DNA of 34,308 nucleotides, from NCBI GenBank assembly GCA_031291845.1, contig JARLIH010000461.1, forward strand, positions 1-34,308, written 5' to 3'. A program made the translations under genes and the position numbers. Each line of letters begins with the position of its first letter. Within the stretch, counting starts at the first letter, position 1. This document shows positions 26,205-33,256 of the stretch, one piece after another. The notes under the pieces are model-generated. The model worked only from the letters and a program-made list of their open reading frames with translations. It did no database searches and was not told the origin of the DNA. The DNA comes from Isosphaeraceae bacterium. GTDB taxonomy: Bacteria > Planctomycetota > Planctomycetia > Isosphaerales > Isosphaeraceae.

Positions 26205-26504
26205 TCAGCGCCGCGCGGCGGACGTCGAGCTTCCGGGAAGGTCCCAGGCCGCGATCAGGCGACGAAACGTCGGGTCGGCCTTGTGACCTTGAACCAGTTC
26301 GTTCGACCGTGATAAGTCGAAGTCGTGGGCCAGCGCAGCCGGGCTGGCGGCGTCCGTGACGACCGCAACCGCGCGATATTCAACCCGCCGCCCGAAGGAC
26401 CAGGCACCGCCGTCCGCCACGTCGCGCAACACGCGCTCTTCCAGGCGGAGGCACAAAGAATCAATCCGCGCTCGCAGAGCAAGGTCACGGGCGAAGGGTG
26501 ACAT
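26205..26504 (-). CDS. hypothetical protein, 99 residues
   Basis: This small helical protein is not recognised. Segments such as SPFARDLALRARIDSL and FDLSRSNELVQGHKADP suggest a soluble globular domain. The frame stays open to 26759, but the only upstream initiators are TTG codons overlapping the gene at 26678. The ATG at 26504, with AGGG eight bases upstream, is preferred. It may be co-transcribed with the gene at 26678. Confidence 0.45.
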   Translation of the reverse strand: MSPFARDLALRARIDSLCLRLEERVLRDVADGGAWSFGRRVEYRAVAVVTDAASPAALAHDFDLSRSNELVQGHKADPTFRRLIAAWDLPGSSTSAARR

Positions 26505-26677
26505 GGCCGGGTCCCTACGGTACCAGGTCGCGGCCGACTCACGGAGCCCCCGTGAATGCCCGACCCAGGGCCCGAGTCTAGCTTGCCCCGCGGCGTCCCG
26601 CCCTTCCGATGAAAAAAGGACACACGCATCGTTGCCCCGGGTCAACGCAACCGGAACGCCGGGCGTGTCTGATCGAA

Positions 26678-26998
26678 CTACAAGAATGCCGCCGGTCTTT
26701 CCATAAACCGTCGCCTGATATCCAGCTTGCGCTCGGGCAACGACCGCGCGCCGAGGCAATCGGAATGGTAGTAGGGACCGTCCTCGCCCTCGACGCTCGC
26801 CCGGCCGAACTGGGCCCGAAGAGTCTCGAGCAGGCCGTCGCGGATGGTGAACGAATGAAAGCCGTAACGTTTCTCACCGTTCTCCGGCGGTGCCGCGCCG
26901 CCTCGAACGCGCAATTCGCTCTCGATCCGACGGATCGTGTCAGGATCCTCAAACGGATTGATCCGAATGTAGTAGGGGTGGGGATTCATCAGCAACAT
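26678..26998 (-). CDS. hypothetical protein, 106 residues
   Basis: The product begins MLLMNPHPYYIRINPFEDPD and is rich in charged residues. No family is recognised. GAGG lies seven bases before the ATG at 26998, a convincing ribosome site. A hairpin (27020-27045) lies just upstream and may control it. It could form an operon with the gene at 26205. Confidence 0.55.
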   Translation of the reverse strand: MLLMNPHPYYIRINPFEDPDTIRRIESELRVRGGAAPPENGEKRYGFHSFTIRDGLLETLRAQFGRASVEGEDGPYYHSDCLGARSLPERKLDIRRRFMERPAAFL

Positions 26999-27019
26999 CG
27001 CCGGTCCTCACATCGTTTG

Positions 27020-27045
27020 CTTGGTCATTTTCGACGAAAACCAAG
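27020..27045. promoter_or_regulatory. symmetrical operator-like hairpin
   Basis: CTTGG-TCA-TTTTCG-A-CGAAAA-CCAAG forms two stacked complementary blocks. It lies 22 bases upstream of the small gene at 26998, so a repressor site or leader hairpin is plausible. It could instead be the terminator of the PilZ gene at 27170, which is transcribed toward it. Confidence 0.4.
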
Positions 27046-27169
27046 TAGTCGGTTCGACATGACGCCGAGCGGTCCATTCCTCCACGGGCCCCGGGCGCTC
27101 GTGTTCAGCGCACCTCCTTCGCGCGGTCGCGGGCTCTCACGCCCACCACCCGAGGCGCGGCCAACCCGG

Positions 27170-27616
27170 TTAGACCGGTTCGGCGCACGACGAGGTTTTG
27201 TTGCCGGCCTCAGCATCAAGGACGGCGATCGGTCCAGTTTCCTGCGCTGGAAAACCCCAGACGACCGACTTGAACAGCTCGTAGGGAAACTGTTCGGCGA
27301 AGACCATCCGGGCGACTGTTCCCTGCCGGCCCAGCAGACGCGCAGCCACCCAATCCATTCGCTGCGGGCCGATCACGCAAAGCCAGACCGACTCAACGGC
27401 ACCTGTCTCGGCCGCCACTTCCAGCGCAGCACCGCCGGACGAGATGTTCGCGAGCTTGCCTAACTCGGTTCGGAAGGACTCGCCTTCCCACCAGCCGAGG
27501 TAGGCACGCTCCAGCACAGGCACGTACCGTGGCTCCCTGCGGCGGTCGTCAGCGTCGCAGGAGGCCAACAGCGTTGTCAACTTCGTCCGTTCGGCTTCAC
27601 TCTTGCGCGTCTGCAT
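27170..27616 (-). CDS. PilZ-domain protein, probable cyclic-di-GMP receptor
   Basis: The 148-residue protein carries both halves of the PilZ cyclic-di-GMP site: RxxxR (R26-R30, in RRREPR) and NxSxxG (N57-I-S59-S-G-G62), 27 residues apart. A beta-barrel-like sequence follows. It is a single-domain PilZ and would relay cyclic-di-GMP to a partner. No cellulose, pilus or flagellar gene is adjacent. An upstream in-frame start at 27697 is possible, but the ATG at 27616 places RxxxR at the usual depth. Confidence 0.7.
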   Translation of the reverse strand: MQTRKSEAERTKLTTLLASCDADDRRREPRYVPVLERAYLGWWEGESFRTELGKLANISSGGAALEVAAETGAVESVWLCVIGPQRMDWVAARLLGRQGTVARMVFAEQFPYELFKSVVWGFPAQETGPIAVLDAEAGNKTSSCAEPV

Positions 27617-27931
27617 ATGCTCCGACCTTGTCCCGAGGTGAGCTGCCGCGCCGGTGACCGAGTTCGATTCCGCCCTGGTCGCAACGGAATGGGTCAACCG
27701 TCACTCAAGTCGTAGCCCACGAACGGAACGCCGGCCGATGCGCGAGCCGCCTCTCAGGAAAACCCTGACCCGTCCGGCGCGGCCGGCGCCGTGGTTAAGG
27801 GCGCAGACGTTGAACGAAAGCAGCGCGAGGCCCGAAACGCCTCCCCGGCCACCTGGGTCGGGCCGCGAGGCAACGCGCAGACGCGGGCGGAGTGCGTGCG
27901 CCGGGAGATATCGTGGGCTGCCGACCCGCCG

Positions 27932-28144
27932 TCAGTCCACAACCGGAATCACGCGGACGCGCGTCTCGTCACCGGGCCAGGGTGCAACGCGAACGACCCC
28001 CCGCCGGACCAGGCGGCGAATCGCAGCCTGGTCCTTCGGAAGGTGCGACCGCGCCTCCAGACGGTGCCAGTCAATCGGGCACGTAGCGGACCTGATGCGG
28101 TGGGAGCGAGCTTGTCCCGTTTCCAGGGCCGTTGGAGTGAACAT
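27932..28144 (-). CDS. hypothetical small protein
   Basis: The 70-residue product has a helical middle (DWHRLEARSHLPKDQAAI) and a C-terminal RRGVVRVAPWPGDETRVRV that reads like a winged-helix or beta-hairpin end. Third positions are G/C-rich, as in true genes here. A GTG at 28156 is an alternative start. No family is recognised, and the ribosome site is weak. Confidence 0.35.
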   Translation of the reverse strand: MFTPTALETGQARSHRIRSATCPIDWHRLEARSHLPKDQAAIRRLVRRGVVRVAPWPGDETRVRVIPVVD

Positions 28145-28412
28145 GCAGGGCCTCACGAAGGGTCCGAGGCGGCGTTGCCCCGAACAGTCATGGCCGGCGC
28201 TCCCGTCCGTTCCAGAAGCGTCGTAAATCTTAACTTGACTTGCACGTCAGCTTCAAAGGTATTTCTTACAAAAGTGCGACAGGACCCTCGTCAATCCACG
28301 CCCGGTCGCGTTTCGGGATAATTGCGCAGACGGCACGGGATCGACGCTACGGTCGCGAACTGGAACGCGATTGATCGATGCAACCATAGATGTTCCACAT
28401 TGGTACGATAGG

Positions 28413-28441
28413 TTGATTGAAATCTTAGCTGTCCATAATGT
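28413..28441 (+). promoter_or_regulatory. sigma-70-like promoter candidate
   Basis: TTGATT (28413-28418) and TAATGT (28436-28441) are separated by 17 bases in a locally AT-rich part of the 438-bp gap 28157-28594. It would drive the small HTH gene at 28595 with a leader of about 150 nt. No other gene-like signal is seen in this gap. Confidence 0.35.
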
Positions 28442-28594
28442 ATAGTAGTTCGAGAACTCCGTATCGTCACCACGATCGATTGCGCATTGTTGTGCGTATC
28501 TGGTCGAGCCGTTTCCCGGCGACGGAGAAGGGGGCCGATTGCTCCCTCGGCAGCGCGCGGGCTCCTCACCGGTTGAGGGCCCAGTGGAGGACCT

Positions 28595-28885
28595 GTGCAA
28601 AGTTCCGGTGAACCGCCTCTCTGCCTCGGAGACCGCCTTCGCCTGGTTCGCGCAGAGCTCGTCGGCCCTGACGGCGCGGACCTGTTCGCTCGCCGGCTAG
28701 GTCTGCCGCCTCAGATCTGGAGGAACTACGAGGTCGTCGGTGAACTCGCGCCGGTGCCCGTTCTGCGTGCGTTTGTCGACGTCACGGGTGTCAGTCCGTT
28801 GTGGCTCCTGCGGGGGGACGGGCCGAGGTACTGCCGGGGCCGGGAGCCGCGGTCGGACCGGTCTTTGGGCGACGGTACCGAGTGA
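28595..28885 (+). CDS. small HTH (XRE/cI-like) protein
   Basis: The 96-residue protein begins at a GTG with GGAGG (28586-28590) four bases upstream. It aligns by eye with XRE-type repressor N-termini: an initial helix (LRLVRAELVG), LFARRLGLPPQIWRNYE in place of the helix-turn-helix, and the phage-repressor-like SPLWLLRGDGP that corresponds to the SPEWLLTGEGP motif. The recognition helix is divergent, so DNA binding is uncertain. The C-terminus is short, with no oligomerisation domain. Confidence 0.55.
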   Translation: MQSSGEPPLCLGDRLRLVRAELVGPDGADLFARRLGLPPQIWRNYEVVGELAPVPVLRAFVDVTGVSPLWLLRGDGPRYCRGREPRSDRSLGDGTE

Positions 28886-29338
28886 CAGTGCCGACTCGGG
28901 CCACGTGACCTTTCACCCCACCCGGCTCGTCCTTCATTCGCGCAATGAGCGAGTCGTCGAGCAGCAGGAGCATTCCGAGCAGGTGAGCCTTTCGTCGTCC
29001 CGCAAACCTCTGCGCCGGCAGTCGTGGTCGACCAGTGGTGTGTACGTCTTCAGTTACGTGATCCCACCTTCCTGCGTCGTGCGCCCCTGATCCGCAGGAT
29101 CAAGCTTGCCTGGGCCCCGTCGCGTAAGGCGCTCGTTTCTGTGATTCCCGCCGCGGCCGAAACCTTGCGACAATCCTTTTTTGCAGAGCCAAAAGGCCGT
29201 CGCAACCGCGCGCGCCGGGAACCCGAGCGCAGGCTTATGGGTGCCGTGTCGTTCGGTCCACCCTTTTGTGTTCCCTCGCGCTGATCCGGTATCATCAACG
29301 GTCCGTCCAAAAAACGTTTGTCTTGGAAGGAGGGAGCC
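28886..29338. other. 453-bp region without a clear gene
   Basis: Only spurious open frames are seen. A tight palindrome TGATCC-GCA-GGATCA lies at 29088-29102. The end of the region holds the ribosome site and presumably the promoter of the second msrB. Confidence 0.35.
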
Positions 29339-29734
29339 ATGGACGACAAGGTCGTGAAGACCGACGCCGAGTGGCGCGAAGCACTGACGCCCGAGCAGTA
29401 CCACGTGCTGCGCAAGAAGGGGACAGAGCGTGCGTTCACCGGGCGGTACTGGGACGCCAAGACCCCCGGAGTCTACCGCTGCGCGGGCTGCGGCGAGGAG
29501 TTGTTCGTGTCGGAAGCGAAATTCGACTCGGGCTGTGGCTGGCCAAGCTTCGACCGGCCGTTGAACGAGACCCAGGTCGAGGAGCACGAAGACACGAGCC
29601 ATGGCATGGTCCGGACCGAAGTCACCTGCCGCCGTTGCGGCGGCCACCTGGGCCACGTTTTCTCCGACGGCCCCACGCCGACCGGCCTGCGGTACTGCAT
29701 CAATTCGGCGGCCATCGACCTGAAGCCTCGCTAG
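29339..29734 (+). CDS. msrB: peptide-methionine (R)-S-oxide reductase, cytoplasmic
   Basis: The 131-residue enzyme is a single MsrB domain. Zn cysteines are C48/C51 and C97/C100, the resolving cysteine is C66 (SGCGWPS), and catalytic C120 lies in LRYCINSAA. The catalytic residue is encoded by TGC, so this is the cysteine form and not a selenoprotein. It lacks any signal and should act in the cytoplasm with thioredoxin. AAGGAGG lies about five bases before the ATG. Its stop is only 15 bases from the selenocysteine tRNA, so the two may share a transcript. Confidence 0.94.
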   Translation: MDDKVVKTDAEWREALTPEQYHVLRKKGTERAFTGRYWDAKTPGVYRCAGCGEELFVSEAKFDSGCGWPSFDRPLNETQVEEHEDTSHGMVRTEVTCRRCGGHLGHVFSDGPTPTGLRYCINSAAIDLKPR

Positions 29735-29749
29735 GAGGTGGGACCTCGT

Positions 29750-29848
29750 GGGAGCGTTTGTACGACTGGTGTCGGCCCCGGTCTTCAAAATCGGTGGGCG
29801 GCTGCGCAAGCAGCCGCTGGTGGGTTCGATTCCCATACGCTCCCGCCA
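29750..29848 (+). tRNA. selC: tRNA-Sec (anticodon TCA)
   Basis: The acceptor stem is eight base pairs (GGGAGCGT 29750-29757 with ACGCTCCC 29837-29844), followed by G and an encoded CCA (29846-29848). The anticodon arm CCGGT-CTTCAAA-ATCGG places TCA at 29785-29787. A very long variable arm (GCGGCTGC-GCAA-GCAGCCGC, eight pairs) and a five-pair T arm with loop TTCGATT follow. The eight-pair acceptor, long variable arm and UCA anticodon together are diagnostic for bacterial selenocysteine tRNA. The organism should therefore carry selA, selB and selD elsewhere. No selenoprotein gene is recognised in the window. Confidence 0.96.
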
Positions 29849-29942
29849 ACACGCACCCCGCCAGCCTAAACGGACCGGCGCGCCCAAGGACGAATCTCGC
29901 CCCCTCCTGGCCCTTCGCCCGTCCACGCCTCGATCCAGACGC

Positions 29943-30458
29943 CTAGGACGGGTCGTCCATGCCAAGCCCGCCCCCGACCGCGGAGAGACGTGGGTCCGGC
30001 GTCCACGCGCGCTCGAAGACATAGACGTCCTCGCGCGTTTCCCCGCCCTCCCCACGCTCAATCGCTATCGCCCGGAAACCGCACGCGCGAAGAAACAACT
30101 GGGCGGTGAGCAGCCTCTCGGGCACACCAAGCGCGATTCGCGTCCGACCCGCCGGCGCGAGCCTTGCCGCCAGCCGGCCCAGTAACTGCCGCCCCACCCC
30201 TCGCCGCCGCGCCCCCGGAGCGACCGCCAGCCGCAACACATCGATCGCACGGCCGCGAGGCGCGTACACCATGAACCCCGCCACGCACCCGCCCGACTCA
30301 GCCACCACGCCCACCACCCCCTCCGTGCGCAAGGCACTGAGCAGCTCCGCCGCGCCCCACGGCCGGTCGAAACTCGCCCCTTCGATCGACAACACGGCCG
30401 CCACATCGTCCCGGATCATCCAGCGCACCGGTACCGCCGCCAAGCACTCCGCCTTCAT
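29943..30458 (-). CDS. GNAT-family N-acetyltransferase
   Basis: The 171-residue protein has the GNAT fold signature. Motif A includes LRLAVAPGARRRGVGRQLL, where RRGVGR is the acetyl-CoA pyrophosphate loop, and is followed by a helix and the motif-B-like FLRACGFRAI. It resembles RimI-type ribosomal-protein acetyltransferases in length and layout, but the substrate cannot be told. The ATG at 30458 is chosen since the frame upstream runs into a repeat. It is convergent with the tRNA-Sec gene. Confidence 0.82.
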   Translation of the reverse strand: MKAECLAAVPVRWMIRDDVAAVLSIEGASFDRPWGAAELLSALRTEGVVGVVAESGGCVAGFMVYAPRGRAIDVLRLAVAPGARRRGVGRQLLGRLAARLAPAGRTRIALGVPERLLTAQLFLRACGFRAIAIERGEGGETREDVYVFERAWTPDPRLSAVGGGLGMDDPS

Positions 30459-30527
30459 CGCACACCCCCTTGAATCGACCGGACTCACGACGACAGGACG
30501 ACGAGGCATCAAGGAGCCCAAAGGCGC

Positions 30528-30759
30528 TTCACCGCAGAGAGAAAAACTGAGGAAGCGGGGAGATTGTCCGCCGATGGACGCAGACAAGGGGCAAGGGGAA
30601 AGAAGAGGGTCTGCATTTATCGAGTTCCACAGTCTTCTTGCACTTTTCCCGTACTCCGTCTTTATCTGCGCCCATCTGCGGATAAACTCCCCTCTTCCTC
30701 TCCTGATCCTCGCTTTCTCGGGCCTCGTCTCTGTGCTCTCTGTGCTCTGTGGTGAAATC
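30528..30759. repeat. nested dyad: CTGCGGAT type inside CACAGAG type
   Basis: The outer arms (30528-30555, TTCACCGCAGAGAG; about 30711-30759, ending CTCTGTGGTGAA) belong to the CACAGAG family. The inner arms (30564-30588; 30658-30687, ATCTGCGGATAAA) belong to the CTGCGGAT family. The element fills the 337-bp gap upstream of the GNAT gene. The innermost loop holds a further GGGGAAA/TTTCCC pair. Confidence 0.75.
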
Positions 30760-30795
30760 TTCTCTTTCCGATGTGTTGGGTCTATTTCCGATGGC

Positions 30796-31359
30796 TCAGT
30801 CAGCGTCCCGACATCTTCGTTCTTCGAGGGCTGCCTTGAGTCGGGCCATCGCCCGCCGCTCGATGCGCCCAACCGCTTCCGGACTGAGGGCGAACAGCCG
30901 GGCAACGGCCCTTCCCGTTCGTGGCGCACAACCCTCCAGTCCGTGACGCAGGCGGAGCACCGCTGCCTCAGCCGGCGGCAAGCGGCGGAGACAGGCCGGG
31001 ACGCACTCTGCGTCGTCGGACAGGCCGAAGCCCGGCGCGACAGTCCCAAATCGTTGTTCGTCGAACGGCGCGACGCGAGCGCCGCCGAGACCCTGCCGCC
31101 GGAGGGCGGCCTGCAGCGTGCGCCGGACCCACCACGGCGCGTACGTCGCGAACCGCACCCCGCGTTCCGGGTCAAACCGTTCGCTGGCCCTCAACAGCCC
31201 CAGCCGCGCCTCCTGCGCCAGGTCCTCCGGGTCGAGCCCGCTATGCCGATAGCGCCGCGCGACCCAAAGCGCCAGCGCGTCGTGCGCCAGCAACATCCGC
31301 TCCCGCGCCTCATCGCGCCCGTCCCGCCGCAATGCGGCGGCCGACTCGTTTTGCCCCAT
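30796..31359 (-). CDS. sigma-70 family RNA polymerase sigma factor
   Basis: The 187-residue protein has sigma region 2 (DPEDLAQEARLGLLRA for the core-binding helix, then ERGVRFATYAPWWVRR for -10 recognition and melting). Region 4 follows (LPPAEAAVLRLRHG ... LSPEAVGRIERRAMARLKAAL). The FATYAPWWVR block is RpoD-like rather than ECF-like, but the linker is short and region 3 is reduced, so it is an alternative sigma. I start it at 31359, where GGAAGGGGGATGGG precedes the ATG; 31416 is an alternative. It is divergent from the HTH gene at 31531. Confidence 0.85.
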   Translation of the reverse strand: MGQNESAAALRRDGRDEARERMLLAHDALALWVARRYRHSGLDPEDLAQEARLGLLRASERFDPERGVRFATYAPWWVRRTLQAALRRQGLGGARVAPFDEQRFGTVAPGFGLSDDAECVPACLRRLPPAEAAVLRLRHGLEGCAPRTGRAVARLFALSPEAVGRIERRAMARLKAALEERRCRDAD

Positions 31360-31431
31360 CCCATCCCCCTTCCACCCAACAACTCCGCAAGCCGATACGA
31401 CTGTCCGTCTGTTCACTCACTAGGACAATAC

Positions 31432-31489
31432 GTCCAAAAAACTGGTCAGTCAAGGGGAGACAGTCGAGCTGTCAGCCAGTATTTTGGTC
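31432..31489. promoter_or_regulatory. nested inverted repeats between divergent regulators
   Basis: GTCCAAAAAACTGG (31432-31445) and CCAGTATTTTGGTC (31476-31489) are reverse complements at 12 of 14 positions. Between them lies a second palindrome, GACAG-TCGAG-CTGTC (31459-31473). They sit between the sigma factor and HTH genes. They could be operators for the HTH protein, giving auto- and cross-regulation. Confidence 0.5.
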
Positions 31490-31530
31490 ACCACTGGCGA
31501 ACGGTCGGGTTTTGGCGTAAAAAACAAGGA

Positions 31531-31998
31531 ATGCGGCTCCACGAACTGCTCAAACAACTGGTTGACGACCGCGGAATCAGCGTGCGCGAGTTAGCGCGCC
31601 GGCTCGGGGGCGCGAGCCCGACGACGGTGGGCAAGTGGCTTACGCGCGAAGGTGATCCGCGCCTGAGCGAGCTGCGCGCGTTGGCAGAGTTTTTCGATGT
31701 GCCCTTGGCGCACCTCCTAGGTCAGGAGGAGCCTGCTCCGGCCTCGCTGGCCGAGGACGAGCGGATGGTGCTCGAGCTCTACCGGTCGCTCAAGCCCGAG
31801 ATCGACCACCGCGATGCATTGCGGGCGCTGGCCCTGACCCGCGCTTCGGTCACGGCCACCACCGTCCCCGATGAGGCGGCCCTTTCCAGGCCCCACGCCC
31901 ACGGCCCGGCCAAGTTTCTCGCGCGCCAGGACCTGACCGAGTCGGACGCCCAGCGACGCCGCGGAAGTCGACGTGGCAAGCCGAAGCGAGGGCGTTGA
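31531..31998 (+). CDS. HTH transcriptional regulator (XRE/MerR-like N-terminus)
   Basis: The 155-residue protein has an N-terminal XRE-type helix-turn-helix (residues 1-65: LLKQLVDDRGISVRELARR, then GGASPTTVGKWLTREGD and LRALAEFFDVPLAHLL). A helical linker and a basic C-terminal tail (RRRGSRRGKPKRGR) follow. AAGGA abuts the ATG without spacing, so initiation may be weak or the start slightly different; no better in-frame ATG is near. The nested palindromes upstream are candidate binding sites. Confidence 0.75.
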   Translation: MRLHELLKQLVDDRGISVRELARRLGGASPTTVGKWLTREGDPRLSELRALAEFFDVPLAHLLGQEEPAPASLAEDERMVLELYRSLKPEIDHRDALRALALTRASVTATTVPDEAALSRPHAHGPAKFLARQDLTESDAQRRRGSRRGKPKRGR

Positions 31999-32319
31999 CA
32001 CCCGCCGCTCGAAGCACAGCACATGCCCGGAGCGTGATGCGCTTTCAATCAACGCAACGCGCGTAGGCGCGCGGCCTGCGCCGCGTCCACAAGCCGACGG
32101 ACTTTACTGATCCCGCACGTTTTTTGGCCAAGGACGCGCAACACGGCGAGACGACCCGTGCAGTGATTCCTGGGAGTGCGAGGCGCCTCGAGATAGAGCC
32201 CCCGCACTTTTCGCGGTCCGCGGGCCGCCGACTGCGCTCACCGGGATATGGCCCCCGGGTGGACTCCGGGGCTGTGCTGACCCTCGGACGTGGCACGCTC
32301 TCCGTCGTGCGCTGCCGCG
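31999..32319. other. 321-bp region without a clear gene
   Basis: It lies between the HTH gene and the stop of the SUKH-like gene, which converge. A CGCGCG-TAGG-CGCGCG hairpin (32058-32073) is the only structure seen. A reverse-strand open frame is Arg-rich and unsupported. Confidence 0.35.
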
Positions 32320-32745
32320 TCAATCATCGCTCGGCACTTTCAGGCACCACGTCCGGATATAGTCCTCGAAGTCTTTCGCCAAGTGATCGATGCCCCCGAA
32401 ATCGTGGTCGTGTATCCAGACGGCACCATTCCGGTCGATGCCGACTGGGTTTCCGCAGTGGTCATCGGAAATGATAATCCATTGATCCGTACCGGGAACA
32501 CCGTCGGAGCGATACCACCGAGTGACGTCCACTACCGACCAGAGGTCCACGTCCATCACTTCCACCGGTCGAAGGCCGAAGATCGGATGTGGCCCGACCA
32601 TCGCCCCGCCGTAGCGGAGAAGGAATTGCCGGTAGTCGTCGGGAAACGGTACGCCAATCTGTTGTTCGGCCTGCTGGATCTCGGCCTCATACTGCGTTAC
32701 GCGGCTCGTAGGATCGTGGAAGCCGCAGTCACTGAAATGTGGAAT
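32320..32745 (-). CDS. SMI1/KNR4 (SUKH) immunity-like protein, start unresolved
   Basis: The conserved reading begins near HFSDCGFHDPTSRV and continues through VPFPDDYRQFLLRYGG, a typical SUKH N-terminal motif, to WYRSDGVPGTDQWIIISDD and GNPVGIDRNGAVWIHDH. No ATG, GTG or TTG exists in frame before the internal ATG at 32601, which would cut off the SUKH N-terminus. An ATT at 32745 is in frame. An ATG at 32764 is one base out of frame, so a frameshift, a sequencing error or a rare start codon is implied. It is the third gene of the toxin module and probably binds and neutralises a nuclease toxin. Confidence 0.7.
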   Translation of the reverse strand: MPHFSDCGFHDPTSRVTQYEAEIQQAEQQIGVPFPDDYRQFLLRYGGAMVGPHPIFGLRPVEVMDVDLWSVVDVTRWYRSDGVPGTDQWIIISDDHCGNPVGIDRNGAVWIHDHDFGGIDHLAKDFEDYIRTWCLKVPSDD

Positions 32746-32804
32746 CCGATGCCAACGGCCGCATCCGACGAGCGTTCCCTGCCGGGCGATACACGCACGT
32801 CGGC

Positions 32805-33242
32805 TCAGTCTTCCTCGTCGAAAGTAAGAGCCAGCCGCGTGACACCCTCACCGTCGCAAAGCAGTGCGGAGAGACTGGGCGCCACCCAGATCATGTCACC
32901 GGGCTCGAGGACGGAATCGTCGCACTGGTAGACTCCTGGGCCACAGTCACCTTCGTAATACATGACCATATGACCACCGCAATCGTCGCCGATCAGATAG
33001 GCCCCAGGGAGATTGGCTCTGACGTCGAACGCTTCGTCCAACTCGATACAACCCTCGGGCCCCAAGATGCGCAGCTCTTGCCCGCTATCGTGCTTGAATT
33101 CCAGGTCCGTCGCCTCTTGGCAGAGCTCTCGGAACTCAGCCGGGATGTGCCCGAAGTAGGCTTCCAACTTCCGCAACTGTTCCGGCGTCGCCGCCGGAGA
33201 CGAGAGCAGGAGACGAAAGCTCGGGTTGAGTCGTTCCAGCAT
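32805..33242 (-). CDS. SMI1/KNR4 (SUKH) family immunity-like protein
   Basis: The 145-residue protein has the SUKH plan: an N-terminal helix (TPEQLRKLEAYFG), IPAEFRELCQEA, then ILGPEGCIELDEAF and the central strand pair LIGDDCGGHMVMYY, ending in an acidic tail (FDEED). SUKH proteins are known immunity factors against nuclease toxins in polymorphic toxin systems. It starts 14 bases after the toxin stop, with GGGGA about eight bases before the ATG, so it is almost certainly co-expressed with the nuclease-domain gene. It is not closely alike to the second SUKH-like gene, which suggests two specificities. Confidence 0.8.
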   Translation of the reverse strand: MLERLNPSFRLLLSSPAATPEQLRKLEAYFGHIPAEFRELCQEATDLEFKHDSGQELRILGPEGCIELDEAFDVRANLPGAYLIGDDCGGHMVMYYEGDCGPGVYQCDDSVLEPGDMIWVAPSLSALLCDGEGVTRLALTFDEED

Positions 33243-33256
33243 TCCGGTTTCCCCGT

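Noticed and set aside
28253..28600. 115-residue reverse frame in the AT-richer gap before the small HTH gene
   Set aside because: No motif, unlikely composition, and it overlaps the promoter candidate and start of the forward gene.
24446..29734. Either msrB being a selenoprotein
   Set aside because: Both catalytic codons are TGC (C151 and C120) and no in-frame TGA lies in a conserved position.
30106..31530. Long forward frame fused upstream of the HTH gene
   Set aside because: It passes through the GNAT and sigma genes on the other strand and the nested dyad. Only the part from 31531 has a protein family signature.
32045..32323. 92-residue reverse frame ending RRRPRAYARCVD
   Set aside because: Arg-rich composition, no ribosome site and no recognised motif.
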